Shown: piece by piece, positions 51,376-61,356 of the stretch | Numbering within the stretch: the first letter of the stretch is position 1 | How the letters are laid out: each line of letters begins with the position of its first letter | Assembly: GCF_032248455.1 (NCBI RefSeq) | Contig: NZ_JAVTTP010000001.1 | Location: 3,160,501-3,224,500, forward strand | Direction: 5' to 3' | DNA from: Pricia mediterranea | GTDB taxonomy: Bacteria > Bacteroidota > Bacteroidia > Flavobacteriales > Flavobacteriaceae | DNA length: 64,000 nt | Notes under the pieces: generated by a model | Database searches by the model: none | Seen by the model: only the letters and a program-made list of their open reading frames with translations | Told to the model about the DNA's origin: nothing | Made by a program: the position numbers and the translations under genes

Positions 51376-52482
51376 GTGATTCAGCTCCACGATAAATATT
51401 TTAAGCCTTTTTTGAGCGAGGGACAAATACAGGCCGCGGTGAAGGAGGTCTCGCGTAAAGTTGCCGCCGATTATGGAGAACAGACCCCGATTTTTGTCGG
51501 AGTGCTCAACGGATCGTTTATGTTCGTTTCCGATTTTCTAAAGGCCTACCCGCATCCGTGCGAAGTGTCGTTCGTAAAACTGAGCTCCTATCACGGTCTG
51601 ACATCTACAGGCATTGTCGAGACGTTACTTGACGTTTCCGAAAATATAGAGGGGAGAAGCGTGATTATTTTAGAGGATATTATCGACACCGGCCGCACCT
51701 TGAAAAAGCTGGTCCACCTTTTTTCGAAATCCAACGTAAAGGAATTTAAGATTGCCAGTCTTTTCTACAAATCGGAAATCTACAACGGGGAATATGCCAT
51801 CGATTATTGGGGCATAGAGATACCCGATAAGTTCATTGTAGGCTATGGGTTGGATTACAAGGAACTGGGCCGCAACTTAAAGGAAGTATACCAATTAAAT
51901 CAAAAACATATGATCAATCTCGTGCTATTCGGGAAACCCGGTGCCGGTAAAGGTACGCAAGCCGAATTTTTGAAGGAAGAATACAATCTCAAACATATTT
52001 CTACGGGCGACCTGTTCCGTTACAACATTAAAAACGACACCGAACTCGGTAAGCTGGCCAAATCCTATATGGACGATGGCAATCTGGTGCCCGATGAGGT
52101 GACCATTAGAATGTTGGAGGAGGCTGTGAATAGCAATCCCGATGCCAGTGGATTTATTTTCGATGGATTTCCCCGAACAACGGCACAGGCAGCTGCCCTG
52201 GATGAATTTTTAGTGTCAAAGGGAATGAAAATCGATGCCACGATCGCTTTGGAAGCCCATGACAAAGCTTTGACGGAAAGGCTGCTGGAACGCGGAAAGG
52301 TGAGCGGTCGTACCGACGATCAAGACGAGGCCAAAATCCGGAACCGGTTCGCCGAATACAATGAGAAAACGGCCCCGCTCAGGGAGTATTACGAAGCTCA
52401 GGGAAAATTCCACAGCGTGAACGGTATCGGAGAAATCGATGCAGTCACGCACCGGTTGAGAAAGGTTATCGAAGAATTATAA
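51376..52482 (+). CDS. adk: Fused hypoxanthine phosphoribosyltransferase-adenylate kinase
   Basis: A 368-residue two-domain protein. Residues 1-175 are a purine phosphoribosyltransferase with the PRPP loop [17 protein letters not shown] (96-112), salvaging hypoxanthine or guanine. Residues 179-368 are adenylate kinase with P-loop [12 protein letters not shown] (184-195), [11 protein letters not shown] and the lid [15 protein letters not shown]. The lid is short and lacks the four-Cys zinc site. Start is GTG at 51376 (MIQLHDKYF); no better ATG fits the domain start. The fusion is known in flavobacteria. It precedes obgE by 10 bp. Confidence 0.94.
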   Translation: MIQLHDKYFKPFLSEGQIQAAVKEVSRKVAADYGEQTPIFVGVLNGSFMFVSDFLKAYPHPCEVSFVKLSSYHGLTSTGIVETLLDVSENIEGRSVIILEDIIDTGRTLKKLVHLFSKSNVKEFKIASLFYKSEIYNGEYAIDYWGIEIPDKFIVGYGLDYKELGRNLKEVYQLNQKHMINLVLFGKPGAGKGTQAEFLKEEYNLKHISTGDLFRYNIKNDTELGKLAKSYMDDGNLVPDEVTIRMLEEAVNSNPDASGFIFDGFPRTTAQAAALDEFLVSKGMKIDATIALEAHDKALTERLLERGKVSGRTDDQDEAKIRNRFAEYNEKTAPLREYYEAQGKFHSVNGIGEIDAVTHRLRKVIEEL

Positions 52483-52492
52483 ACTAGCCCGA

Positions 52493-53494
52493 ATGACCGA
52501 AGGTAATTTTGTAGACTACGTTAAAATACACGCCGAATCGGGCAACGGGGGCAAGGGTTCCGCGCATTTGCACCGGGAAAAATATATTGTCAAGGGAGGG
52601 CCCGATGGCGGTGATGGCGGACGCGGGGGCCATGTCATCGTTCGTGGCAACGAAAATTTGTGGACCTTGGTCGGTTTCAAATTTAAGAAACACTTTAAGG
52701 CGGGCCACGGGGAGCACGGCAGCAAACAACGCAGTACAGGTGCAGATGGTAAGGATGTTTATTTGGAAGTGCCTCTTGGCACGGTCGTCAAGGACCCCGA
52801 TAGTGGCAAATCCCTTTTTGAGATAACGGAGCACGACGAAGAAAAAATACTGGTGGAAGGTGGTATGGGCGGGCGCGGCAACTGGCACTTCAAGAGTAGT
52901 ACGAACCAGACCCCCCGATATGCCCAACCGGGAATCAAAGGTCAGGAAATCGATGTAATCCTGGAACTGAAGGTGCTTGCCGATGTGGGACTGGTAGGCT
53001 TCCCGAACGCAGGAAAGTCCACCCTACTCTCCGTAATTACTTCTGCAAAACCGAAAATAGCGGATTACGAGTTTACGACCTTAAAGCCCAATCTGGGCAT
53101 TGTAAAGTATCGGGATTTCCAAAGCTTCGTCATGGCCGATATCCCCGGGATAATCGAGGGAGCGGCCGAAGGAAAGGGCTTGGGGCACTATTTTCTGCGC
53201 CATATCGAGCGCAATGCCACCCTTTTGTTCCTGATTCCCGCCGATAGTGATGACATCGCCAGGGAATATCAAATCTTGTTGGACGAACTGCGTAGATACA
53301 ATCCCGAACTGATCGATAAAGACCGCTTGGTAGCCATTTCGAAAAGCGATATGCTCGACGAGGAGCTGATGGGCGAAATGCGTACGGAATTGGAGAAAGA
53401 TTTGCAAGATGTACCCTTTATGTTTATCTCTTCCGTGGCGCAACAGGGCATTGTGGAGCTGAAAGATCGACTTTGGGCGATGTTAAATAACTGA
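52493..53494 (+). CDS. obgE: GTPase ObgE
   Basis: A 333-residue Obg-family GTPase linked to ribosome maturation and growth control. The glycine-rich Obg fold is residues 1-158 ([32 protein letters not shown]). The G domain has G1 [12 protein letters not shown] (166-177), G3 DIPGIIEGA and G4 SKSD. There is no C-terminal OCT domain, as usual here. Likely co-transcribed with the upstream fusion gene. Confidence 0.97.
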   Translation: MTEGNFVDYVKIHAESGNGGKGSAHLHREKYIVKGGPDGGDGGRGGHVIVRGNENLWTLVGFKFKKHFKAGHGEHGSKQRSTGADGKDVYLEVPLGTVVKDPDSGKSLFEITEHDEEKILVEGGMGGRGNWHFKSSTNQTPRYAQPGIKGQEIDVILELKVLADVGLVGFPNAGKSTLLSVITSAKPKIADYEFTTLKPNLGIVKYRDFQSFVMADIPGIIEGAAEGKGLGHYFLRHIERNATLLFLIPADSDDIAREYQILLDELRRYNPELIDKDRLVAISKSDMLDEELMGEMRTELEKDLQDVPFMFISSVAQQGIVELKDRLWAMLNN

Positions 53495-53575
53495 CAGGTA
53501 CGGCGGGGAGCGGCGAAGTGACTTTTGCGGGCCCTCACACACCCTTTTTTCCGTAATTTTGATAAAAACGATATC

Positions 53576-54094
53576 ATGAAAGGGAAACTATTCTTGTTCG
53601 CTGTTGGCTTATTGTGCTCCTGCAACGCGGTAAAGGTCAATTACGATTACGATAGGGCGGTCGATTTTTCCAATTATACTACCTATAACTATTATCCGGA
53701 CCTGCACACCGGATTGAGTGAGCTGGATACCAAGCGCCTGCTCGACGCGGTGGATGCCGAAATGCAGGCTAAGGGCATTAAACTGACCGAGGAACCGGAC
53801 TTCTTCATAAATATTGAGAGCAATTCCTACCAACAGCCGAAAAACAGTTCCGTCGGGGTCGGTCTCGGAGGAACCGGACGGCAAGTCGGAGGCGGGGTTT
53901 CCGTAGGGATTCCGGTAGGTAGGCCGGATGTGCAACGGCAGATCCGATTCGATTTCGTCGATAACGAAAAAGACGAGCTGTTCTGGCAGGCCGAAAGCCA
54001 AAGCACTTTTAAGGAAAACAGTACCCCGCAGGAACGTGAGGAAATGCTAAAGGCCGTCGCGAAGAAGGTGCTCGAAAAATACCCGCCTGAATAG
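53576..54094 (+). CDS. DUF4136 lipoprotein
   Basis: A 172-residue lipoprotein from ATG 53576: signal MKGKLFLFAVGLLCSCNAVK with a lipobox ending in Cys (residue 14 or 16). The DUF4136 body has FSNYTTYNYYPD near the start and a glycine-rich middle GVGLGGTGRQVGGGVSVGI, ending EEMLKAVAKKVLEKYPPE. It sits in the envelope; the function is unknown. About 80 bp after obgE. Confidence 0.88.
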   Translation: MKGKLFLFAVGLLCSCNAVKVNYDYDRAVDFSNYTTYNYYPDLHTGLSELDTKRLLDAVDAEMQAKGIKLTEEPDFFINIESNSYQQPKNSSVGVGLGGTGRQVGGGVSVGIPVGRPDVQRQIRFDFVDNEKDELFWQAESQSTFKENSTPQEREEMLKAVAKKVLEKYPPE

Positions 54095-54210
54095 TTGGGA
54101 TGAAGCATAGCCACACATTCTGCGAAAAAACCAGGTTTCTTTAGGGATGGTTCGCCCAATTTTAACCAATTCATAACCTCAGGTCTTGACTCCTGCAAAA
54201 TAGAATTGGT

Positions 54211-54231
54211 TTTTCACTTTTCACTTTTCAC
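54211..54231 (+). repeat. Tandem heptamer TTTTCAC, three copies
   Basis: Three perfect copies in the space between the converging DUF4136 and alpha-2-macroglobulin genes, running into a worn CCATTGCCA-type stretch. Confidence 0.9.
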
Positions 54232-54267
54232 TGCCATTGCCACCGCTACACTAACCGCCACTGCCCA

Positions 54268-57200
54268 TTATCTACCGTCTACTGCAACCCGTACCCCCTC
54301 CGAATGACTACTGAACTCCGGAGCGTACATGCTCTGTATCGTGGTAATACCATTGCTGAATTCCCCAGCGTTATTGACCCTTAGGTCGTATTCGAACACA
54401 TACACCCCCTTGGGCAGATAGTCGAAAAAGAAGTCGGTACTGGCATCCTTGGTGCTTTCGTAGTAGCCAAGGCCGTCCTGCCATTTATATCGGGACAGGA
54501 CGTTGACAGGCACAAAACCGGCGGCCCGCATGTCTTTCATGTGCAGAAATTCCATCGCCCGGTCGGCCCGGAGCTCGATACGCACCCGGACCAAATCACC
54601 CACCTCTACCTTCGTTGTGGGCGTGATTTCGGAGATTGCTTCCCCGGTTTCGGTGTTTTTTTTCAGAAATAGTTTTTTCTTGAGGTGCAAAGGGGTCTCG
54701 GCGGATGTTATCTTATCCAATTCCTCAAAATACTGCCAATAGAGCGCGCCCCATGCGATGCCTTTTCCTTTTTTGTGCAGCTGTACCTCGGCCAGCTCGG
54801 GTTCAATTTCGTTGGCGTTCCAAATAGTCTTATAGTAACCGGTGCCTGCTTCGATCGGCACTTTCTCCCCTTGCAGGCCAGCGGCATGGGAAGCATCGAT
54901 GTTGTCGCCCCCGACAAGCACCTCGACGGCATCGGTAATGGACAGCCAATCGCTTCCATGCAGCAAGAGGGCGTACGTCGCTTCGGCGGTGGCTTTGGTG
55001 GTTCGCCATTGGTTGGTCTGTTTGTGTTTGAGCAACCATACCTTGAGCTCGTCAATGGTTTTCGTATCGTTTTGAATTTCCCCAAAAGCCTCTATTATAA
55101 GGGCCTGTGCCTCGATCGGCGCTTGATACCAGTGCCAGGACGGCGTATTTTCTTTCCAGTACATGCCAAGTTCTTCGGAGGTGATACTGTTTTCTCTTAG
55201 CCCACGTAGTATCTTATTGGCGGTGTCGCCGTCGTTCATGCGGGATAGGGCCAAGGCCAGCATTCCTTTGGGGTAGAGGTCTTTGTTGGTCCAATATTTT
55301 TGGGCTTGGCCTTTATAGTACGCGGTAATTTCATCTACCTTTTTGGATGTTTTGATATTGGGGAAGAAACTTCGCATATAGAGATAATGGATCTGAGTGG
55401 GACTCAAATGGTCGTCCTCGATATTTTGGCTATGCTTTTTCATACGCTCGTACTCTTTTACGAACTCCGAGTCGAGATAGGCGATGGCGTTTTGGAGCAT
55501 TTCCGAAGCGCCTTTCCCGAGCGCGATCGAAGGGCCCGACCTCTCGTCGGAGCCTGTCCTGAGGGCAATCGAAGGGCTTGAGATGGCGTTCAGTCTTTTT
55601 AGGTGGCCCATTCCCGCTACGATATACTGGGTAACGACCCGATTGTCCGGCCCGCCGCTGAACCACGCCCAGGCCCCCGAGGGTTTCTGGTTGCTTTTCA
55701 GCTTGTCAAGTTCGTTGGTCCGCTCGTTTTTCATCCTGTTCATATCGAACAGAAGGGCGATCCGCTTTTTCTGCTCGGATTCGGATTGGGCAGCACGTAC
55801 CCAAGGAGTCTCTTGAATTAAGAGGGATTTCAGTTCTTCGTTTTTTTCCAAATTACTGAGCAGGGCATCGGAACCTGCCCATTGCTCGAACACTTCTCTA
55901 ATCCGAGGATTTGAATTGGCGATATGCTCTGCCAAGCTGTTGGCATAATACCGCGCAAAAATCTGCTCGCTGCAATCGTAGGGATATTCCATCAAGTAGG
56001 GAAGGGCTTGCACCGCATACCAAGCAGGGTTGGAGGTGATTTCCAAGGTCAGTTTGTGGTTTTTTAGGGTGGGGGACTTGGTATTCTTTAGTTTGTCCAG
56101 TTGAAACGTCTTGGTTTGGTCGCTGCGGACCCACATCGGAAGGGTTTCCGTAACCAGTTTCCGGTTGGTCAGCACGGGAAGCAGGTTTTGCTCCCCGTCG
56201 CTAAAATTCCCGGCTTTGGCCACCACCTTGTACTGTACCGCTTGAACATTCTTGGGAATTTTGAGTCGCCATGAAACTTGGGTATTGCCCATCGAGTCCA
56301 CCTTAAAAGAGATGTCCTGGATTTCTTTTTTTGCCTTGGGATTTTTACCGGCGGCACCATTGCCGGTCGCCGTCCGGTCTTTTTTGTAATTGTGGCCCGC
56401 TTGCCCCGAACGAGCCACATCAAATGAAGCAATCAGTAGTTTTTCCGTAATGTCCTCATGGGTCAGGGCATCGGTCAATACCAGCTGGGCCTGTCCGGAA
56501 AGCATTTGCTCCGTCAGATTGGAGATTTTGGTACTGATGCTGACTTCGTCGCCTTCTCGAAGAAAGCGAGGGGCGTTCGGGATGACCATCAGCTCTTTTT
56601 GGGTCACGGTTTCCATCCGGGTCATGGTACTTTTAAGGGACTCCGTATGGGCCAACAACTGCAGTTTCCAGCGGGTCAGGGCCTCCGGGGTCGTAAAGTC
56701 GAAGGAAACGTTTCCATTCCCGTCCGTCCGTAGTTGCGGAAAGAAAAAGGCGGTTTCCTGTAGGTTTTTGCGGATCGGTACTTGGTCGGGGGAGATGTCG
56801 CCCGATGGGTCGCTACCCGTTTCTTTGTTTTCAGCTTCCTCCGTGATTACGTTTTCGTTTAAGGCAGCCTCGGTAGCGCCTATCTCCTCAAATTCCACAT
56901 CTGACGCTGCCTCCGGCATACTGTTTTTTTGGGTCCTGTGAAGCGCATTTGTAAAATGATATCCATTTCCAAAGTACAATCCGAACCACTCGAACGTATC
57001 ATAGCGTTGCGGGGTAAAATTGTAGCTATCCCTGTTCAAATACGTTCTGAACGAAGTAATCCCATAACTTTCACGGGCATTGACGTATAGATTTGAATTG
57101 TACGCAGACCGCATCAGCGGATCAAAGCTCCAAGAATGTTCGCGAAATGCATCCAGCGAGGCATCGTACATCCCGGCCAAAAGTTCGGCGGATACCTTTT

Positions 57201-60200
57201 CGCCCTTGGGACCTTTTATCTTGAAGGACCAGGTTTCGTCAGTACCGGGGGATAGCTTGTCCCGGAAGGTCAAGGTCTCGATTTCCAGGTCCGAATTGGG
57301 ATAGGGCACGGAAATGGAAAGCGAACCCGATTCGAACGCGTTGTAGGCCGACAAGCTGTAGTTGATGGCAAAGCCTCCTAAATCATCGGCGACTACGGGA
57401 ACGGTGAGGGAGGTCGCATTATCTTTCAATTGGATAATCCATGTATCGACAATTTTTTTATCCTTTTCCACAAAAATGGAAACGCTCAGGTTTTCGGAAG
57501 CCGAGGCCAATGTGACCTCGACATCCTCCCCGACGGCATAGGATTTTTTGTCCGTTGAAATCCGGAACAGCTGGTTGTCCGCTACTTTTTTATCGGCACC
57601 CCCGTACAAGGTCGTTTGGGCAAGGGCCCTTACTTCCTGCCCGAATCTATCCGTAGTTTCCAGTTCGACAACATATTTTCCCGGGTCCCATTTTTTGGGA
57701 ATTTCCAGCGGTATTTCAGTGGATTTTCCGGTATCGAAATCCGATTCCCAGACCAATTTTCCTCTTTCCCAATTTGTCGGGTCATGTTCATCGGCAAAGG
57801 CCTCGTGGGGAAAGTGCCTTTTAAATTCCGTTTTCTCCCAGTTTCTGTAATCCGGTGCCGCCCAGGGTCTTTGGCGCAGCACGCGGTCGGGGGCCTGCAA
57901 CTTGTACATTTTAAGGGTTCCGCGTGCATCCACGGCCAGCCCGTTGAGGTTTTGTGTTGCAATGCCCAGCGTATCGGTTTCGCTGTCTTTGTTCAAGCGG
58001 TCGGGAATATCGATGCTTGCGGTAAGGGCATGGTAGCCCACGGCGACGGTTGTGGTCGCGGTATGGGTCTCCCCGTTGATATCGGTTACATCGGCGGTTA
58101 CCTCGTACCGGAATATCGGTTGGTTTTCTTTGGGAATACTATGATCCGGTATTGCCTTGAAATCGATCTCATAATTACCGGAAGCATCGGTCACGGTCTC
58201 TCCCCGGGCGATTTCCTGCGGGGGTTGGTTGAAATAGGGGCGGCGCCAATAGTACCATCCCGGAAAACGGACCACCCTTTTTACCCGATAACTGACTTTA
58301 GCATCGGTGACCTGGCTTCCGGCATAGGCCGCGGCATTCCCTACGACGCTAATTCGGTCGTTCACCCGAAAGGTTTTTGTAACTGGGGAGAACGAAGTCT
58401 CGAATTTGGGGCGCTTATACTCCTCTACCGAGAAATGTGCATATCCGCTCAAGGCTATTTCCGTAGAACTCGCCTGCAAGGTATAATTGCCGGTCAGCCC
58501 CGTATCGGGCAGGATGAATTCCCCCGAAAAGGAGCCGTAATCGTTGCTCTCAAACCGCTGTGTTTTGACGGATTGACCGTTGACATCCCTTAAATCGACC
58601 TGTACCTCGGCATCTTTAAGAATGCTTGATTTGTTCTGTTTTTTTTGGATGGCTATACCTTTGAAATATAGGGGCTGCCCGGGCCTATAGATGCTGCGGT
58701 CGGTAAATAGGAAACATGAATTTTCGGAATTCGCGGGATTCGAATCACGCCTGGCACCGACATAATAGGGTCCGAATCTAGCCGTATCGTCCCCTTGGGC
58801 TACCTGAATCCGAATATCGCTCCAACGCTCTTCGGATAGGGGGATACGGATTGTACCGTCCTTATCGGTGAACATGGTTTTGTACAAATCGGGTTTGTTG
58901 TGATTTTTGCGATACGTGAGTTGGACTTCCGCCCCTGAAATGGGATGCCCGTCGGTTCTATGTATAACCTGAAAACTATAGGAATCCGACGTTTCGAGGG
59001 TGATCAAGGCCAAGTCGGTCACCTGAACGGGACTAAAGGAGAAGGTTTTGGTTTCGGGGGAATGGCTATCGGAGACCTCTCCATCATTATTGTTCTCCTT
59101 TCCATCATTTTTGGCAGGGATAGCCATGATGATATACTGTCCGTTTTCCAATCCCGGCAGCAAGACCTCGATGCCGTGCTGTTGGTAGTCCCCCTCATCC
59201 TTAAGGGAAGTATCCCAGGTTTTTGCTACCTTGAGTTTTTGCAGGAATGCAAGCTGTTTGGTTTGCGGATACGTTTCGTTCAGCAAATCCAGCTCCTCCT
59301 GGGATATCTCAAAGGCCCTTAGTTGCAGCTTTCCGATGTTTTTGTAGCGGACCAATAGCAGCGCATCGGTCCGATTGGGGATGTGCCGTTCGGTGGTCAG
59401 TTGCACGTCGGGGGCCAGGATTTGGAATTTTAGGGCCCTGCATTTCTCCGCGCCCCGGCTGTCCGGAAATCTAGCGATAACAGCATCGCAAAGTGCCAGG
59501 GCCTCCTTTAGCTTCCACCGCCGATCATCATCTTTTTTTGGGGTGTAGCTATTGCCCTGCCGATGGTACAAACGGGCCATTTCATAGCTGTATAGGGCCG
59601 ACACTTCGTGCTGTTTGAGGTTTTCGGCGGAGTTCTGAAGTACGTCAAGATAGATCTGATCTTTGTTCTCCAATACCGCATTTTCGTGGATGTAGTTCAG
59701 GCGCTCTATATCTACCTCGACCAGTGCATCCAGTCGGGGATGGGGAAAATGGAATTGTAAGAGCTCTTGATATAACAATAATGCTTTGGCCTGTAGGGAA
59801 GTTTGGTCTTTGGTGGGAATTTTTTTTTGAGTGAATGCATAGGCTCCGCATAGTAGTTCGGAATCGGCGATCTCGAATTGGTCCGCCGGGCGGGTGATAC
59901 CGGTTTCGTCCGTTTTATAAAATTGAAGCGCGGAATGGGCCAGCAGGTCGAAAAGGGTAGGGCGATAGGTATCGGATTCGGGGCGATCGATCAGGATGTC
60001 CTTGAAGTCTTTCAATCCCGTTTTTTGAAGACCTTCTTTGTTTTCCAAGGAGGCCTTGAAATGCCGGTCGATTTCATGGAACAATGTAGTCAGGTCCCAA
60101 GTCCTAAAATCGGTGGTATCGACCTTGGTAGCGGTTTCCGTCCGATTGTAAAATCGATGGCGATTTTGTTGAAAATACTGCCAATACAAATGCGCCAAAT

Positions 60201-60543
60201 AGCTTTCCAGCACGTTTTTGGCGGGGAAGTCCGCTTTCCGGATTTCCGAGCGAAAATCTTCGATGATCTTCAGTTGGGCATCTTCTTCCAGGGTCAGGAC
60301 GTATTTTGATGTGTAGAGCAAGGTCTTGATGATCTGTGCGGCATTGTTATCGCTTTTTGCCTTCTCCGAAATGATCCGCACTTGGTTTAAGGCGGATTTC
60401 GTCAAATCGTCTTTTTCAAATTGCTCGACTTTTTTCCACAGGGCACTATAAAAGTCGTCCTGATTTTGCGCATTGCCCGTTAACAGCGTTAGCATTAATA
60501 CGGGAAGAATGAATGTGAGTTTCGAAGGGGTCATTGCCGGCAT
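54268..60543 (-). CDS. Alpha-2-macroglobulin family protein with thioester motif
   Basis: A 2091-residue secreted or periplasmic protein: signal peptide MTPSKLTFILPVLMLTLLTG (the ATG at 60534 may be the true start), no lipobox. Middle MG domains include SCFLFTDRSIYRPGQPLYFKG (MG2, about 610). The thioester motif is CSEQ with Cys 1524 (MEYPYDCSEQIFARYY), in the helical thioester domain. Such proteins are thought to trap foreign peptidases. No peptidoglycan glycosyltransferase gene (pbpC), the usual partner elsewhere, is adjacent. Residues about 1657-1680 come from a REP-like repeat kept in frame (see 55510-55575). Confidence 0.93.
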   Translation of the reverse strand: MPAMTPSKLTFILPVLMLTLLTGNAQNQDDFYSALWKKVEQFEKDDLTKSALNQVRIISEKAKSDNNAAQIIKTLLYTSKYVLTLEEDAQLKIIEDFRSEIRKADFPAKNVLESYLAHLYWQYFQQNRHRFYNRTETATKVDTTDFRTWDLTTLFHEIDRHFKASLENKEGLQKTGLKDFKDILIDRPESDTYRPTLFDLLAHSALQFYKTDETGITRPADQFEIADSELLCGAYAFTQKKIPTKDQTSLQAKALLLYQELLQFHFPHPRLDALVEVDIERLNYIHENAVLENKDQIYLDVLQNSAENLKQHEVSALYSYEMARLYHRQGNSYTPKKDDDRRWKLKEALALCDAVIARFPDSRGAEKCRALKFQILAPDVQLTTERHIPNRTDALLLVRYKNIGKLQLRAFEISQEELDLLNETYPQTKQLAFLQKLKVAKTWDTSLKDEGDYQQHGIEVLLPGLENGQYIIMAIPAKNDGKENNNDGEVSDSHSPETKTFSFSPVQVTDLALITLETSDSYSFQVIHRTDGHPISGAEVQLTYRKNHNKPDLYKTMFTDKDGTIRIPLSEERWSDIRIQVAQGDDTARFGPYYVGARRDSNPANSENSCFLFTDRSIYRPGQPLYFKGIAIQKKQNKSSILKDAEVQVDLRDVNGQSVKTQRFESNDYGSFSGEFILPDTGLTGNYTLQASSTEIALSGYAHFSVEEYKRPKFETSFSPVTKTFRVNDRISVVGNAAAYAGSQVTDAKVSYRVKRVVRFPGWYYWRRPYFNQPPQEIARGETVTDASGNYEIDFKAIPDHSIPKENQPIFRYEVTADVTDINGETHTATTTVAVGYHALTASIDIPDRLNKDSETDTLGIATQNLNGLAVDARGTLKMYKLQAPDRVLRQRPWAAPDYRNWEKTEFKRHFPHEAFADEHDPTNWERGKLVWESDFDTGKSTEIPLEIPKKWDPGKYVVELETTDRFGQEVRALAQTTLYGGADKKVADNQLFRISTDKKSYAVGEDVEVTLASASENLSVSIFVEKDKKIVDTWIIQLKDNATSLTVPVVADDLGGFAINYSLSAYNAFESGSLSISVPYPNSDLEIETLTFRDKLSPGTDETWSFKIKGPKGEKVSAELLAGMYDASLDAFREHSWSFDPLMRSAYNSNLYVNARESYGITSFRTYLNRDSYNFTPQRYDTFEWFGLYFGNGYHFTNALHRTQKNSMPEAASDVEFEEIGATEAALNENVITEEAENKETGSDPSGDISPDQVPIRKNLQETAFFFPQLRTDGNGNVSFDFTTPEALTRWKLQLLAHTESLKSTMTRMETVTQKELMVIPNAPRFLREGDEVSISTKISNLTEQMLSGQAQLVLTDALTHEDITEKLLIASFDVARSGQAGHNYKKDRTATGNGAAGKNPKAKKEIQDISFKVDSMGNTQVSWRLKIPKNVQAVQYKVVAKAGNFSDGEQNLLPVLTNRKLVTETLPMWVRSDQTKTFQLDKLKNTKSPTLKNHKLTLEITSNPAWYAVQALPYLMEYPYDCSEQIFARYYANSLAEHIANSNPRIREVFEQWAGSDALLSNLEKNEELKSLLIQETPWVRAAQSESEQKKRIALLFDMNRMKNERTNELDKLKSNQKPSGAWAWFSGGPDNRVVTQYIVAGMGHLKRLNAISSPSIALRTGSDERSGPSIALGKGASEMLQNAIAYLDSEFVKEYERMKKHSQNIEDDHLSPTQIHYLYMRSFFPNIKTSKKVDEITAYYKGQAQKYWTNKDLYPKGMLALALSRMNDGDTANKILRGLRENSITSEELGMYWKENTPSWHWYQAPIEAQALIIEAFGEIQNDTKTIDELKVWLLKHKQTNQWRTTKATAEATYALLLHGSDWLSITDAVEVLVGGDNIDASHAAGLQGEKVPIEAGTGYYKTIWNANEIEPELAEVQLHKKGKGIAWGALYWQYFEELDKITSAETPLHLKKKLFLKKNTETGEAISEITPTTKVEVGDLVRVRIELRADRAMEFLHMKDMRAAGFVPVNVLSRYKWQDGLGYYESTKDASTDFFFDYLPKGVYVFEYDLRVNNAGEFSNGITTIQSMYAPEFSSHSEGVRVAVDGR
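55510..55575 (-). repeat. REP-like direct repeat inside the alpha-2-macroglobulin gene
   Basis: Two 24-bp copies (55510-55533 and 55552-55575, 20 of 24 identical), 42 bp apart, so 14 codons and in frame. They encode SPSIALRTG and GPSIALGKG with DERS between. The core (GAGCGC or GAGGGC, then ATCGAAGG) is like that at 11731-11749, between genes. Confidence 0.8.
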
Positions 60544-60683
60544 AGAGCATTAAAGTTACGGAACAAAAGGGTTACAAAACCTATGCCACCTTGAATTATC
60601 GATCCATGAAGGGCAGTCGCCCATCTTTGTAAGTAAAGATTGATTAGGGACGGATAGCGTCGGCATACTACCTCTAAAATTTT

Positions 60684-60691
60684 TATTTTTG
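60684..60691 (+). promoter_or_regulatory. -7 promoter box of the DUF6702 gene
   Basis: TATTTTTG, 26 bp before the start at 60718; no well-spaced TTG. Confidence 0.4.
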
Positions 60692-60717
60692 TGGATAGCG
60701 CCGTTGAAATCAAGGGT

Positions 60718-61224
60718 ATGAACATCCTGAAAAAATCTTTAGTAGTCTTTATCCTCCCGTTGTTGGCCTTTGCGACCGCCCATAAATTCTATGTGAGCGT
60801 CACCAATGTGGGATATTCCGAAGATGATAACGCACTTCGGATTACGACCCGGGTCTTTATCGATGATTTTGATAATGTATTGCGGACAAGGTATGATTTT
60901 GCGGCAAAATTAGCCACGAAAAATGAATCAAAGCAAGCGGATGCCTTCATAGAAAAGTATGTCAGGGCTAAATTCACGGTCGAAATCAATGGGAAGAATG
61001 CATCCTATACCTTTATCGGAAAAAAATACGATGCCGATATGATGATTTGCTACATTGAGGTGCCGGACGTCGATTTGGCCCGCACTACATCCATCCAAAT
61101 AACAAACGAAATACTGACCGACCTGTTCGATGACCAAAAGAATATCGTACATTTTAAAATCGACGGCAAAAGCAAAAGTTTTGTCCTTCTGAAATCCGAT
61201 GCCAAAGGAATGTTAAACTTGTAG
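60718..61224 (+). CDS. DUF6702 family exported protein
   Basis: A 168-residue protein from ATG 60718 (MNILKKSLVVFILPLLAFAT), a signal peptide cut after ATA. The core HKFYVSVTNVGYSEDDNALR then ITTRVFIDDFDNVL is the DUF6702 start, a beta-rich exported domain known in Bacteroidota, often next to M1 peptidases. The function is unknown. It is followed by the M1 gene after 130 bp. Confidence 0.85.
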   Translation: MNILKKSLVVFILPLLAFATAHKFYVSVTNVGYSEDDNALRITTRVFIDDFDNVLRTRYDFAAKLATKNESKQADAFIEKYVRAKFTVEINGKNASYTFIGKKYDADMMICYIEVPDVDLARTTSIQITNEILTDLFDDQKNIVHFKIDGKSKSFVLLKSDAKGMLNL

Positions 61225-61356
61225 CATGGCAGTTATAGCTCCTGAGAAAACTTTACATTTCGGTGATGGGCGCTGCAATTATTTCTGCGAAAAGAACAGC
61301 TGAAGTCAGTTTTTAAGCCTTAGCGTGGTAGATCCCATAGACTTACATCAAACCCC

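Noticed and set aside
57616-58593. 325-codon plus-strand ORF within the alpha-2-macroglobulin gene
   Set aside because: Antisense shadow; the minus frame has unbroken family sequence.
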